Positions 1-8,588 are shown, counted from the stretch's first letter. The stretch: DNA of 64,000 bases from Rickettsiales bacterium (GCA_028279475.1 JANQNR010000004.1:186001-250000); one strand, 5' to 3'. Translations and numbers: made by a program. The notes: generated by a model from the letters alone, not told the origin.

Positions 1-323
1 AAATAGACATCATCTTTGCCGATGCTCCGTACTTCCAGTGCTTCACGGCTTAAACCCACCGACTTGCAGAATCCCTCGATGGCTTTCTCGGGGGCTGAGG
101 TTTTAGGACCTTTGCGTTCCACTGTCAGGTCAGGCTGCACATCTGGCACCGCATCAATGGTCAGCGCCAGGCGCCGGGGCGTGACATAGGAACGTACCTC
201 ACCACCTTCCAACCGTGCTTCCTGCAGACCTCCGGTAATCCCGGCTACCAACTGCTCCATGGCGGTACGCTGCATACGGGCAGGGATTTCTTCACAGTGT
301 AATTCCAGCAACAGGGCAGGCAT
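1..323 (-). CDS. glyS: Glycine--tRNA ligase beta subunit, N-terminal part (cut by window edge)
   Basis: Only the first 107 codons lie in the window; the gene runs off the left edge. The N-terminus ([18 protein letters not shown]) is the conserved opening of the bacterial GlyS beta subunit, which with GlyQ forms the alpha2-beta2 enzyme charging tRNA-Gly in the cytosol. The ATG shares one base with the stop of panD (TAATG), so the two are probably translationally coupled in a glyQ-panD-glyS operon. The catalytic core lies in GlyQ; the beta subunit mainly binds tRNA. The family assignment is secure despite truncation. Confidence 0.93.
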   Translation of the reverse strand, partial: MPALLLELHCEEIPARMQRTAMEQLVAGITGGLQEARLEGGEVRSYVTPRRLALTIDAVPDVQPDLTVERKGPKTSAPEKAIEGFCKSVGLSREALEVRSIGKDDVY

Positions 324-679
324 TAATAGGCAGCCTCAAGGCTGTTTATGCCCTGTAATTGTACCACAACCGGCTCATGGAACCCGGCATCTTCTTCAGT
401 CATCTGTAAAAAGGCGCAGATAATCACCAGATCGCCTCGCTGCACCAACCGTGCCGCTGCACCATTGACGACAATCTCACCACTGCCTTCCGGGGCAGGA
501 ATCACATACGTCGAAAAGCGCTCGCCATTATTGATATTCAGTACGTCGACTCGCTCATTGGGCAGGAAGCCTGCGGCATCCATCAGCGTCTTGTCGATCC
601 CGATCGATCCTTCATACTCCAGATCACTGGCCGTTACCACCGCCCGGTGCAATTTCGATTTCAGCATGGTCAAAAACAT
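323..679 (-). CDS. panD: Aspartate 1-decarboxylase (pyruvoyl enzyme)
   Basis: 118 residues. PanD converts L-aspartate to beta-alanine for pantothenate and coenzyme A. The proenzyme self-cleaves at Gly24-Ser25 to give a pyruvoyl group; both residues sit at exactly those positions (YEGSIGID), together with Lys9, His11, Arg54 and Tyr58 in the canonical numbering. This fixes the start at the ATG behind a strong AGGAGGT, rather than a longer reading frame that begins inside glyQ. Its ATG overlaps the glyQ stop (TGATG) and its stop overlaps the glyS ATG (TAATG). A panD between the two glycyl-tRNA synthetase subunits is an unusual location. No pan genes are adjacent. Confidence 0.95.
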   Translation of the reverse strand: MFLTMLKSKLHRAVVTASDLEYEGSIGIDKTLMDAAGFLPNERVDVLNINNGERFSTYVIPAPEGSGEIVVNGAAARLVQRGDLVIICAFLQMTEEDAGFHEPVVVQLQGINSLEAAY

Positions 680-1584
680 CAGGCCACCTCCTTTTCCTCT
701 ACAGATGGTATAGCGCCTTCCAGGTAGACCTCGCAACATCCTTTTGCCAGTGCGCGCACTCTGGCAATATAAGCGGCACGTTCCGTGACACCAATCACGC
801 CACGCGCATCCAGAAGGTTAAAAATATGTGACGCCTTGAGACAATAATCATAGGCCGGAAGCGCCAACCCTTTCTCCAGTGTGGCATTGCATTCCTTTTC
901 GGCATCGTCGAAATGCGAAAACAGCATGTCCGTATTGGCGTATTCCAGGTTATAGGTCGAACATTCCACCTCGTTGCGATGGAACACATCGCCGTAGGTA
1001 AAAGACGGCTTGCCTGCTTGCGGTGTATTCCACTGTAAATCATAAACATTCTCAACACCCTGAATATACATGGCCAGACGCTCGACCCCGTAGGTCAGTT
1101 CCCCTGTGACCGGTTTGCACTCAAACCCGCCCACCTGTTGAAAATAGGTGAATTGCGTCACTTCCATCCCGTCGCACCAGACTTCCCAGCCCAGCCCCCA
1201 GGCACCCAGTGTCGGGCTTTCCCAGTCATCCTCTACAAAGCGAATATCATGGGTCTGTAAATCGATGCCCAGTGCTTCCAGACTGCCGAGATACAGCTCC
1301 TGAATGTCCTCCGGTGAGGGCTTGAGCACCACCTGAAACTGGTAATAATGCTGTAGCCGGTTGGGGTTTTCACCGTAGCGCCCATCGGTGGGGCGTCGGG
1401 ATGGCTGCACATAGGCGGCATTCCAGGCATCCGGTCCCAGTGCCCGCAGGGTCGTCGCCGGGTGGAACGTCCCTGCCCCCACCTCAATGTCATAGGGTTG
1501 CAGGATGACACAACCACGCTGCGCCCAGTAGCGCTGGAGCGTAAGGATGATGTCCTGAAAGGCAAAGGGCGTGGTGGGAGTCAT
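679..1584 (-). CDS. glyQ: Glycine--tRNA ligase alpha subunit
   Basis: 301 residues, the normal length for the class II alpha subunit that activates glycine with ATP. It opens with the typical [17 protein letters not shown] block, followed by [16 protein letters not shown] and [13 protein letters not shown], all diagnostic of GlyQ. It is the first gene of a glyQ-panD-glyS operon; its TGA overlaps the panD ATG. No T-box leader, which would be a Gram-positive feature, is seen upstream. Start choice is the only ATG before the conserved block. Assignment is secure. Confidence 0.97.
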   Translation of the reverse strand: MTPTTPFAFQDIILTLQRYWAQRGCVILQPYDIEVGAGTFHPATTLRALGPDAWNAAYVQPSRRPTDGRYGENPNRLQHYYQFQVVLKPSPEDIQELYLGSLEALGIDLQTHDIRFVEDDWESPTLGAWGLGWEVWCDGMEVTQFTYFQQVGGFECKPVTGELTYGVERLAMYIQGVENVYDLQWNTPQAGKPSFTYGDVFHRNEVECSTYNLEYANTDMLFSHFDDAEKECNATLEKGLALPAYDYCLKASHIFNLLDARGVIGVTERAAYIARVRALAKGCCEVYLEGAIPSVEEKEVA

Positions 1585-1608
1585 AGGTCAGCTATAGCGC
1601 GGAATTAA

Positions 1609-1680
1609 GGGGGATGCAACGAGTGATGTAGGAATCCTATACACAAAAAAAATCCCCATGAAATCAGAGGGGGATGCAAC
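1609..1680. repeat. Pair of 12-bp direct repeats 60 bp apart
   Basis: The sequence gggggatgcaac occurs at 1609-1620 and again at 1669-1680, exactly 60 bases apart, in the gap upstream of glyQ. The right copy overlaps the stem of a probable terminator read on the minus strand. It may be a local duplication; no function is evident. Confidence 0.5.
1644..1675 (-). terminator. Rho-independent terminator
   Basis: On the minus strand an ATCCCC/GGGGAT stem (1670-1675 with 1652-1657) with a 12-base loop is followed directly by a run of eight T (1651-1644). It lies just downstream of the small membrane protein gene at 1706-1918 and would separate it from glyQ. The stem is short but the T-run is good. 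Confidence 0.6.
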
Positions 1681-1705
1681 AATGCTATGAATTAGTTAGC
1701 TATGA

Positions 1706-1918
1706 TTATCTGTCAACAACTACTCGTCTAATCAATGCAAACCAGAATAAAACTGATAGGGAGAGCCCTATCACTCCTGCTTTGTTTGCATCCACAGACA
1801 CTTGAAATTGTGCTAACTCAGCTAATCGTAGCAGCGCAACCAAGGGTAGGTACGCGTATACAATTGCCATTGCAGCGGCAAGTACTAATACAACAAATAG
1901 CTCTTTTAATGTCAGCAT
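1706..1918 (-). CDS. Small two-helix membrane protein, unknown
   Basis: 70 residues with two predicted membrane segments, roughly residues 7-30 and 47-65, ending in a basic tail (RRVVVDR) that by the positive-inside rule would be cytosolic. No family is recognised. Support for it being real is the clean hydrophobic pattern and a terminator immediately downstream on the same strand; against it is the lack of a clear ribosome binding site. It stands alone between apaG and glyQ. Confidence 0.5.
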   Translation of the reverse strand: MLTLKELFVVLVLAAAMAIVYAYLPLVALLRLAELAQFQVSVDANKAGVIGLSLSVLFWFALIRRVVVDR

Positions 1919-1984
1919 TCTGAAGTGCCAATCAAATTTAGCATGTTAGTTTATACACTAAACTCCAGAAAAGCAAGAAAAAAC

Positions 1985-2380
1985 TCAATTCGGCCGGCTT
2001 ACCTGATGCGGGCTGTCGAGGGAAAAGGCTGGAATCTCGACCATGAACCGTGCGCCGCTGGCCTTGTCTTCCATCTCATAACTGCCGACCATATAGCCGG
2101 ATGCTGTCGCTAGCACGGTGCCGCTGGTATATTGAAACCCCTGCCCCGGTTCCAAGGTCGGTTGCTCACCTACCACCCCGGCACCATCCACATGCTGGGT
2201 CTGGCCATGGCTGTCGGTCACTTCCCAATGACGGTTAATCAGTTGCACGGTCTTATCACCGTGGTTTTCTACATGGATGGTGTAAGCCCAGACAAAATGC
2301 TCTTCCTTCGGGTCGGACTGATCCTCCAGATAAAGCGGCAGGGCGCTAACGCAAATATCGTGTGTAGTCTTAACAAACAT
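1985..2380 (-). CDS. apaG: ApaG domain protein
   Basis: 131 residues, close to the usual 125-130. The ApaG fibronectin-like beta sandwich is recognisable from PLYLEDQSDPKEEHFVWAY, the INRHWEVTD strand and the GVVGEQPTLEPGQGFQYTSG loop. The role of ApaG is poorly defined; it has been linked to cobalt resistance and Ap4A in enterobacteria. I prefer the internal ATG giving MFVKTTHD, because the longer frame adds 17 residues with no family resemblance. It lies about 90 bases downstream of rpsU on the same strand and may be transcribed with it. Confidence 0.93.
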   Translation of the reverse strand: MFVKTTHDICVSALPLYLEDQSDPKEEHFVWAYTIHVENHGDKTVQLINRHWEVTDSHGQTQHVDGAGVVGEQPTLEPGQGFQYTSGTVLATASGYMVGSYEMEDKASGARFMVEIPAFSLDSPHQVSRPN

Positions 2381-2471
2381 GCGCCTAATGTGGCACTCAA
2401 AATAAAAACTGCAATAGAAAAAGCGAGCCATATAGCTCGCTTTCCCTCTTTATCTTCATCTTCGCTGCCGA

Positions 2472-2672
2472 TTAATCGTGGTAATCGCGCTTGCGCTTCA
2501 GCTTGCGAAACCGACGCATGGCTTCCGCCTGCTCGCGTACCCGACGCTCCGAAGGTTTTTCATAATGCTTACGCATCTTCATCTCACGATAGACGCCCTC
2601 GCGCTGCATCTTCTTTTTCAGTGCGCGCAGTGCCTGTTCGATGTTGTTATCCCGTACCTGAACTTCAATCAC
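2472..2672 (-). CDS. rpsU: 30S ribosomal protein S21
   Basis: 66 residues, highly basic, with the S21 signature ([20 protein letters not shown]) and an arginine-rich C-terminal helix. S21 sits on the 30S platform near the anti-Shine-Dalgarno region and helps initiation. The start is GTG, seven bases after a strong AAGGAGGT; no upstream ATG is in frame. It is divergent from gapR, with about 125 bases between. The usual dnaG-rpoD neighbours are absent, as is common in alphaproteobacteria. Confidence 0.95.
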   Translation of the reverse strand: MIEVQVRDNNIEQALRALKKKMQREGVYREMKMRKHYEKPSERRVREQAEAMRRFRKLKRKRDYHD

Positions 2673-2737
2673 AAAAATTACCTCCTTTTCACGTGTCGGC
2701 TGTTTATCAAAAAGCCGCTATTCAGGCAAGTTCATTC

Positions 2738-2767
2738 TTGCCATTACGGCGAAGGGCACAGTATAAC
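2738..2767 (+). promoter_or_regulatory. Probable sigma70-type promoter of gapR
   Basis: TTGCCA at 2738-2743 and TATAAC at 2762-2767 are separated by 18 bases and lie about 30 bases before the gapR ATG, a good fit to a housekeeping promoter with a short leader. This is pattern matching only. Confidence 0.45.
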
Positions 2768-2797
2768 AGCTCTTCAACCAAAATACAAGGAGCCGCC

Positions 2798-3076
2798 ATG
2801 ACCACCTTTGGAAACGTCGCCGCAGACCAACTACGCAGCTATATAGAGCGTGTCGAAAAACTGGAAGAAGAAAAGGCTGACGTCGCAACGGCGATTCGCG
2901 ATGTCTTTGCCGAAGCGAAGGCCAACGGGTATGATGTCAAAGCGTTGCGAGGGATTCTAAAATTGCGCAAGTTGGAACCGCATGACCGCGAGGAGCAGGA
3001 ATACATGCTGGATGTCTACAAGCGTGCGCTGGGTATGGCACCCGCAGCGGACGAAGATGTCACTGAAGCGGCGTAG
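2798..3076 (+). CDS. gapR: GapR-like nucleoid-associated protein (DUF2312)
   Basis: 92 residues. It matches the DUF2312/GapR family: an N-terminal coiled-coil region (LRSYIERVEKLEEEKADV) followed by the conserved ALRGILKLRKLEPHDREEQE and LDVYKRALGM. In Caulobacter GapR is a small DNA-binding protein that binds overtwisted AT-rich DNA ahead of replication forks and stimulates type II topoisomerases; the same role is inferred here. The start is the ATG after AAGGAGCC; a longer reading frame upstream is antisense to rpsU and apaG and is spurious. The family is almost confined to alphaproteobacteria. Confidence 0.9.
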   Translation: MTTFGNVAADQLRSYIERVEKLEEEKADVATAIRDVFAEAKANGYDVKALRGILKLRKLEPHDREEQEYMLDVYKRALGMAPAADEDVTEAA

Positions 3077-3274
3077 ACGGTCATAGCTTTGCCGTATTCA
3101 AGCCAAAGCCACTTGTTCCCAAATATCTCCCGAAAATACATAGCCGTACTTACATTGCATTACCGCAGGAATATGACAGTTTATTGAAATCTGTCTGATG
3201 ATGGCTCATGCATCTTTACTTATAGGTTAATACTCATTAAAAGGCGGTTCTACCAACCATGAGAAAATCAATCT

Positions 3275-5734
3275 ATGGATAAAACGTCATCAGCACCTTT
3301 GTCTTTTCTGGGCGAGCATAACAATTTCAACGGCTCAGAGATTTCTTATAAGAAACCGCAGCAACCGATCACGGAAGTTTCTATTCAGGATAGTGATTGG
3401 AGCGAGTTTTTTGATGCGCTGCGTGGTGCCGCCGTCATTCTCTTCACGTCATCACCCGACAAACGCGCCAAATATCAAGCACTGTTTAACGGGATGAAAA
3501 CAAAGGAAGGCGGCGAAGAGAAAGGTGTTGATTTTTATTTCACCGACAGTGGCGCTCTCAATATCCCCCCCCGTAAAACCCCAGAAAAGAGTGGCAATTA
3601 CAGCAGCCATGCATCCGAAAAACTTGAAGCTGCCTTGGCATCCATCGATGACGATATTGACGGAATTCGTGCCAAACTGCGTCGTGGCACCCTAAGCAAC
3701 CCCGATGACATCCGTCTTGTCGCCATGGTGGAAGATTCCGGGATGCACATCAAGATTAAAGATACTAATAAGAAAACAGCATTTTTGGAAGAAGTAAAAA
3801 ATAATATTTCGCCATTCATTCGTGACAAAGATGCGTGGATATTTAATCACAGTGCTAGCTCCTTTCCAGGTCCTAATCTGAAACCATTCCAGGAGCATTT
3901 GCCCGGTGGATTTAACCAGTTGATGGAAATTATCTATGATGCAGCGGAGAAAGTCGAACTGGAAGAACTCAATTTCATTAGCAAATATCGTTATGGCTTT
4001 GTCTCCCATGATACGGGAAAGGCGTTTACTATTGAAAGAAAATCCCGAGGAACGCTTGTTGATAGAGAGCGATTTGAGACAATCAAAGCCAATCTGAGAC
4101 CCGGAGATTCCATTGATATGGATGCCGTATTGGTACCCAATGGCCAACGCAATAACGCCACATTGAATGTAAAAGAAATTGGAACAGAGCGATTTTTTAC
4201 CCGTCACACACAACTACCGTTCAGCTATGGCCGTCGTAATCTGACCGAATGGCTGCAAGACGGTATCGGCGCACGTAAAGCAACCGACGTGGAAAAGGAA
4301 CGCCCGCTACATATTGCCTATGTTGCTGCGTCTGATCTTGAAGAGAAACCTGGCTTTGAAGTGGAGCAGCAACGGCAACAAACAGCGGCACAGTTTCAAC
4401 CGCTGCTCGATGATATTGCGCATGAGATCATCACTCTGCCTACCTATGAAGCATTGTGCCACCAGCCCAACCGCCGCATGCTTAATGGTGCCGATATGCT
4501 GGTGTTACGCCCGGAACCTCCGGTCATTGGCCATGAAGGACTGGTTGATGACCCGAACCTGCGACTGTTGAGCTATATCGATGTCACACTGACCACCGAC
4601 CCGCTATCCATGACCATGCCGGTGATTCTTGACAATCGAGATGGTGGCTTTAACCACGCCTTACAACATTATACCAATGCCTACCGTAATGGCCGCTTCC
4701 TCGGCGAATTTCCGTTCAAGATCGCTAATTCGGATGACGAACTCACAACCCTGCTTCGCCGGGATGCATTGATCCAGCGCCGCTCCAAAATTGCCACCGA
4801 CACGTTTGACGATGTCATGGATCAGTTGGAAATGGGCAAAACCACTCCCTTACCTCCTGACGATGGCATACCAACTGCCTTTGTCGCCGGAGGGCATGCA
4901 AACAACAACAGGCAGGATATAGAGGAAGCGTTTGAACTAGGCTACCAGCTTGCCGCACAAAAAACACGCATCGTCACCGGTGGTGGTCAGGTCGAAGGCT
5001 CCATGGGTGCCACCCATACCGGCTTTATTCAGTACCATTTGGATGAATTGCTATCGAATCGAAAACAACACCCACGGATTCCAGAGCACGTTTGGCACCA
5101 GTTAGATAAGTTTGCCGTTCATGACGAAGAAGACCCACAAAAACCAGAGAACCTACTCATTACTACGGCACACCCTCCACTTCCAAGACGCTATGATGCA
5201 GAGGAAATCATCAAAAACGGCAACGGACTACTTAACCGTCTTGCGGATGAGTTCAACATCATTCCGCGTGATATGTTTTGGGCGTATAGCACCGATGCAT
5301 TGGTGAAGATGGAAAGCCCGACTGACGCCCCACCGGAAGCGGCAACGTTCCATTATACCGGCAACCGGGTACGACGTCTGGATGCGTTGATTGCGCCGGA
5401 GATGAAGATGATACTGCCCGGAGGCATTGGCACTGACGAGGAAATCTTTGCCACCATCAAGCAACAGATGGATGCAACATTGAACCAGATGCCGCTCAGC
5501 CGTGTTGTGCTGTATAATCGTGGTGGGCAGCTTAATGATTTGCTGAAGTCCATTGGACTCATGGACACCAGCGATCAACTCAATGAAGCCGCAATGGAGC
5601 ATTACAATATTGACGTCGTGGATCAGGCCAAAGACATATTGCTGGCTACCGGGCATAATGCAGGAAACTTTGTCACGGATGCACAGCAAGAAGGACGTGT
5701 CCTCGGCAGCAATAGCCTACAACTTACTGGCTAA
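3275..5734 (+). CDS. HAM1-like NTP pyrophosphatase fused to LOG-like phosphoribohydrolase domains
   Basis: 819 residues. Residues about 50-335 look like the HAM1/ITPase fold: VILFTSSPDKRAKY at the N-terminus, VEDSGM near residue 153, FPGP...F, and a DAVLVPNG block followed by SYGRRNLTEWL, parallel to the EDTSL, FPG, FxPxG and SHR blocks of that family. The C-terminal third holds the LOG/TIGR00730 signatures GGGQVEGSMGATHTG (about 568) and PGGIGTDEE (about 715). A middle stretch (about 345-500), with ADMLVLRP and PVILDNRDGG, resembles a degenerate second LOG domain. By family knowledge, ITPases make NMPs from aberrant NTPs and LOG enzymes cleave NMPs to base plus ribose 5-phosphate; sequential action is my inference. 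Its last 11 bases overlap a convergent gene. Confidence 0.75.
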   Translation: MDKTSSAPLSFLGEHNNFNGSEISYKKPQQPITEVSIQDSDWSEFFDALRGAAVILFTSSPDKRAKYQALFNGMKTKEGGEEKGVDFYFTDSGALNIPPRKTPEKSGNYSSHASEKLEAALASIDDDIDGIRAKLRRGTLSNPDDIRLVAMVEDSGMHIKIKDTNKKTAFLEEVKNNISPFIRDKDAWIFNHSASSFPGPNLKPFQEHLPGGFNQLMEIIYDAAEKVELEELNFISKYRYGFVSHDTGKAFTIERKSRGTLVDRERFETIKANLRPGDSIDMDAVLVPNGQRNNATLNVKEIGTERFFTRHTQLPFSYGRRNLTEWLQDGIGARKATDVEKERPLHIAYVAASDLEEKPGFEVEQQRQQTAAQFQPLLDDIAHEIITLPTYEALCHQPNRRMLNGADMLVLRPEPPVIGHEGLVDDPNLRLLSYIDVTLTTDPLSMTMPVILDNRDGGFNHALQHYTNAYRNGRFLGEFPFKIANSDDELTTLLRRDALIQRRSKIATDTFDDVMDQLEMGKTTPLPPDDGIPTAFVAGGHANNNRQDIEEAFELGYQLAAQKTRIVTGGGQVEGSMGATHTGFIQYHLDELLSNRKQHPRIPEHVWHQLDKFAVHDEEDPQKPENLLITTAHPPLPRRYDAEEIIKNGNGLLNRLADEFNIIPRDMFWAYSTDALVKMESPTDAPPEAATFHYTGNRVRRLDALIAPEMKMILPGGIGTDEEIFATIKQQMDATLNQMPLSRVVLYNRGGQLNDLLKSIGLMDTSDQLNEAAMEHYNIDVVDQAKDILLATGHNAGNFVTDAQQEGRVLGSNSLQLTG

Positions 5735-6164
5735 TCGTCTCTTGCAAGCGTTTTGTCACCGCAGCATAACGCTTAGGATATTTCTCTTTCAGGAGCGTCA
5801 GGTTTTTAATCAATTGCTCTATTCCGCCAGCGGACATTTGCTCTAAAATTGAGGCCTCCTTCGCCTGTTCAATCTCGGCGATCATCTCACGATACTCAGC
5901 CAGCGCTTTCTTTTGTTCGCTGGTCAGCTCTTTTTCTGACAAAGTCGAGAGCACCACATTCAGTGCCGCTTCGATTTTACCCAACTGCATCCCGTACCCG
6001 GCCACGTCCTGTACGATTGACTTTTCCATCTCAGGATTGCCGCTTTTGTGGGTGATATTGATCAGGCTGACGACATTGTCCGAGGCATCCAGCCACCAGG
6101 TCCAGGGGTTAATGGCTTGTGTTAATTCTCTAGGAGCTAACGCAGGGAACATCCAGGGAAACAT
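5724..6164 (-). CDS. Unknown protein, third gene of mlaA-mlaC operon
   Basis: 146 residues, no signal peptide. It begins with a hydrophobic, tryptophan-rich segment (INPWTWWLD) and continues as a charged, probably all-helical region with coiled-coil character (KALAEYREMIAEIEQAKE). I do not recognise a family with confidence; the helical layout resembles phasin-like polymer or lipid-surface proteins. It starts four bases after mlaC, so it is probably co-translated with the phospholipid transport genes and may work at the membrane. Its 3' end overlaps the convergent fusion gene by 11 bases. Confidence 0.75.
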   Translation of the reverse strand: MFPWMFPALAPRELTQAINPWTWWLDASDNVVSLINITHKSGNPEMEKSIVQDVAGYGMQLGKIEAALNVVLSTLSEKELTSEQKKALAEYREMIAEIEQAKEASILEQMSAGGIEQLIKNLTLLKEKYPKRYAAVTKRLQETISQ

Positions 6165-6168
6165 GATG

Positions 6169-6771
6169 TTATGCCGACTTGGATGTTTTCTTTTTGAGGG
6201 CCTTAATCAGGTAGTCCAGCCCACGGCGGTTGACCACTGCATCAAACTCCGAACGCTGTGTTGAAATCAGACTCACACCTTCTACCACCAGATCATAAAT
6301 TTTAAACCCATCCCCATCTTCACGAATTTTATAATCAATCAAAATAGGTGAGCCGGACGGCTGAAACACTTCCATCGTTAATGCGCTACGATCCTTGCCA
6401 AGGTCACGAGGTGCAGACACTTCGTAATGTTGGCCGGAATATTTCTGTAACCGTTTCGTATAGCTGCTGACCATAAAGCGCCGATAGCTATCAGAAAACT
6501 CCTGGCGTTGCGTGTCACTTGCAGCTCTCCAGTGACGCCCCAGCACAAATCGTCCAACCCAATCAATATCAACATATTGATTGAACACGCCCTCCAATTT
6601 TTGACTGGCCTCAGATGAGGATGGATGTGCTTTAATTACCTCCAATACATCTTCTGCTACCTTGTATACGAACATCTGCTCCGGCGTTTTAGGAGGTTGC
6701 GCCTTAAGAGATGTAGCAGAAACCAGCACCATCAGGCATAATAATGCCAGCGATTTTGTTAACCGGATCAT
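6169..6771 (-). CDS. mlaC: MlaC-type periplasmic phospholipid-binding protein
   Basis: 200 residues with a signal peptide (about 1-24, ending SLKAQ). The body matches the MlaC/Ttg2D family: FNQYVDIDWVGRFVLGRHW, YRRFMVSSYTKRL and the IYDLVVEGVSLISTQRSEF block. MlaC ferries phospholipids across the periplasm between the MlaA complex in the outer membrane and the MlaFEDB transporter in the inner membrane. Its ATG overlaps the mlaA stop (ATGA). The MlaFEDB genes are not in the window. Confidence 0.9.
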   Translation of the reverse strand: MIRLTKSLALLCLMVLVSATSLKAQPPKTPEQMFVYKVAEDVLEVIKAHPSSSEASQKLEGVFNQYVDIDWVGRFVLGRHWRAASDTQRQEFSDSYRRFMVSSYTKRLQKYSGQHYEVSAPRDLGKDRSALTMEVFQPSGSPILIDYKIREDGDGFKIYDLVVEGVSLISTQRSEFDAVVNRRGLDYLIKALKKKTSKSA

Positions 6772-7505
6772 TCGGAAATAATATCCTGGCTTCTTGTATT
6801 TTTAATTACTGCCCGGCGATGCTGTGTGTAAGCGCTACGGAATGTAGCATAAGGATCAATTGATGATTCATAAGTATCATCAAAGAAGCCATCACTACGA
6901 TAACGAACATCCAACGCTGTCAAAGCAATACGAGCAATAATGGCCTCATCGCTTTCCAACCGGTTATATGGATCAGACATTGCATCAACAACGATCCCCA
7001 CCGTATCACGGAGGTTAGATGGCCCTAATATCGGCAAAACTATATAAGGCCCTTCTCCCACTCCCCAGACAGCAAGTGTCTGGCCAAAGTCCTCTTCATG
7101 CACCAGCAAATTGGTGTTTTCTCCAGTAAAGTCATAGAGTCCGGCAACACCGAATGTGCTGTTTAATATGAATGACCAAAGTGATGAAAACGCATTGTTC
7201 GTGTCACCCTGTAAAATCGAGTTCATAAACACAACTGGCATTCTCAGATTGCTCAGAACATTGGTTACTGCCTGCTTTCCTGGGCGTGGCACGACATAAC
7301 CGTATAAATCTGCTGCCGGCTCAAGAAGCAGCATATCCACATATTCATTGAAACCGAAGACGACACGGTTCACCGGCTCAATCGGATCACTCACCTCTTC
7401 TGCCTGTGCGGACGACAATGTCCCGACAACAAGCATTCCGACAATCATCCACCCACATACCATTTTCATAGACATAAACCACATAATGTTGAACCATATA
7501 CACAA
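6768..7505 (-). CDS. mlaA: MlaA/VacJ-type outer-membrane lipid-asymmetry protein
   Basis: Up to 245 residues. The MlaA signatures DPIEPVNRVVFGFNEYVD, RMPVVFMNSILQGD, FGQTLAVWGVGEGPYIVLP and LGPSNLRDTVG are all present. MlaA removes misplaced phospholipids from the outer leaflet of the outer membrane. The N-terminal signal ends SSAQAEEVSD with no lipobox cysteine, so this copy looks like a cleaved soluble or integral protein rather than the lipoprotein of E. coli. Several in-frame ATGs make the exact start uncertain; the one before KMVCGWMIVG would give a normal signal peptide. First gene of the operon, divergent from metF. Confidence 0.92.
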   Translation of the reverse strand: MCIWFNIMWFMSMKMVCGWMIVGMLVVGTLSSAQAEEVSDPIEPVNRVVFGFNEYVDMLLLEPAADLYGYVVPRPGKQAVTNVLSNLRMPVVFMNSILQGDTNNAFSSLWSFILNSTFGVAGLYDFTGENTNLLVHEEDFGQTLAVWGVGEGPYIVLPILGPSNLRDTVGIVVDAMSDPYNRLESDEAIIARIALTALDVRYRSDGFFDDTYESSIDPYATFRSAYTQHRRAVIKNTRSQDIISE

Positions 7506-7562
7506 GGACAGTAACCCTGCCTAGTTAAAATTTTGCCAATATGCGGGCATCATAACAAAAAC

Positions 7563-7591
7563 TTGACGTCCCTACCCTCCCTGCGTGTATG
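7563..7591 (+). promoter_or_regulatory. Possible promoter of metF
   Basis: TTGACG at 7563-7568 is a near-perfect -35 box, with TGTATG 17 bases further as a weak -10, 25 bases before the metF ATG. No SAM riboswitch fold was recognised in the 109-base gap between mlaA and metF. Confidence 0.3.
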
Positions 7592-7614
7592 GATAACCAT
7601 AAAATCAGGAGTTT

Positions 7615-8535
7615 ATGACGTCTATGCCCCGTTTTAGTGAAAAAATGCAACAGCAGCTGTACGAATTTTACGTTCGACCCCCGGAGACTGTCTCCTTCGA
7701 ATTCTTTCCACCGAAAGATGAGGTCGCTGAAACAAATTTATGGAATTCGATCCAGGCATTGGAATCACTCAATCCTTCTTTTGTATCCGTCACATACGGT
7801 GCCGGTGGTTCCACCAGGGAGCGTACGCATGCAACTATTCGCCGTATCCTTCAGGAAACCACATTGACGCCTGCCGCGCATTTGACCTGTGTAGAAGCCG
7901 CCGCACACGACGTGGACGCCGTAGCACAAGAATATTGGGATGCCGGTGTTCGTCATATCGTCGCATTGCGTGGCGATATGCCAGATGGTAAGCCCTATGC
8001 TCCACACCCTGAAGGCTATGCCTATGCTTCCGATCTGGTGGAGGCGCTTCGACGCATCGGTGACTTTGAGATTAGTGTCGCCGGCTATCCCGAAACCCAT
8101 CCGGAAGCAGTATCGCCGGAGGCCGACATCGATCATCTCAAACGCAAAATCGACGCCGGCGCTACTCGGGTCATCACCCAGTTTTTTTTCGAAGCCGATA
8201 TTTTCTTGCATTATCTCGACAAGGTTCGTGCTGCCGGCATTACCGTTCCAATCGTACCGGGTATATTACCGGTGAATAACCTCAACCAGTTAAAAAAATT
8301 CGCCGCTATGTGTGGTGCACGGGTGCCAGACTGGATTCACTCGCTGTTCGACGGCATTGCTGATGACCCGGACTTGCACCAGCAAACGGCTGCCTATGTT
8401 ACCGCCTCTCTTTGCCGAAGACTGCGACTAGAAGGCATTGAGTCATTCCACTTTTATACGTTAAATCGTGCCATGCTGACAAAAACCATTTGCCATTTGC
8501 TTGGCATACGTCCACATTGTGGCGCATCGAATTAG
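7615..8535 (+). CDS. metF: Methylenetetrahydrofolate reductase
   Basis: 306 residues, typical length. MetF is an FAD enzyme that reduces 5,10-methylene-THF to 5-methyl-THF, the methyl donor for methionine synthesis. The conserved TVSFEFFPPKDE, SVTYGAGGSTR, HLTCV and ALRGDMP motifs are present, and the C-terminal half carries the TQFFFEAD and GILPV blocks. AGGAG lies only three bases before the chosen ATG; a second ATG at 7624 has a more relaxed spacing and may be the true start. No other methionine gene is adjacent. Confidence 0.95.
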   Translation: MTSMPRFSEKMQQQLYEFYVRPPETVSFEFFPPKDEVAETNLWNSIQALESLNPSFVSVTYGAGGSTRERTHATIRRILQETTLTPAAHLTCVEAAAHDVDAVAQEYWDAGVRHIVALRGDMPDGKPYAPHPEGYAYASDLVEALRRIGDFEISVAGYPETHPEAVSPEADIDHLKRKIDAGATRVITQFFFEADIFLHYLDKVRAAGITVPIVPGILPVNNLNQLKKFAAMCGARVPDWIHSLFDGIADDPDLHQQTAAYVTASLCRRLRLEGIESFHFYTLNRAMLTKTICHLLGIRPHCGASN

Positions 8536-8588
8536 GAGTTGCGGAATGCCCTCATTTTGTCTAACTATAACGGCGATCTGTATTCATT

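Noticed and set aside
2132-2797. N-terminal extension of the GapR frame
   Set aside because: It runs antisense through apaG and rpsU; the ATG at 2798 has its own ribosome site and matches the family length.
7506-7614. SAM riboswitch upstream of metF
   Set aside because: The gap is short and shows no recognisable SAM-I or SAM-II sequence blocks.
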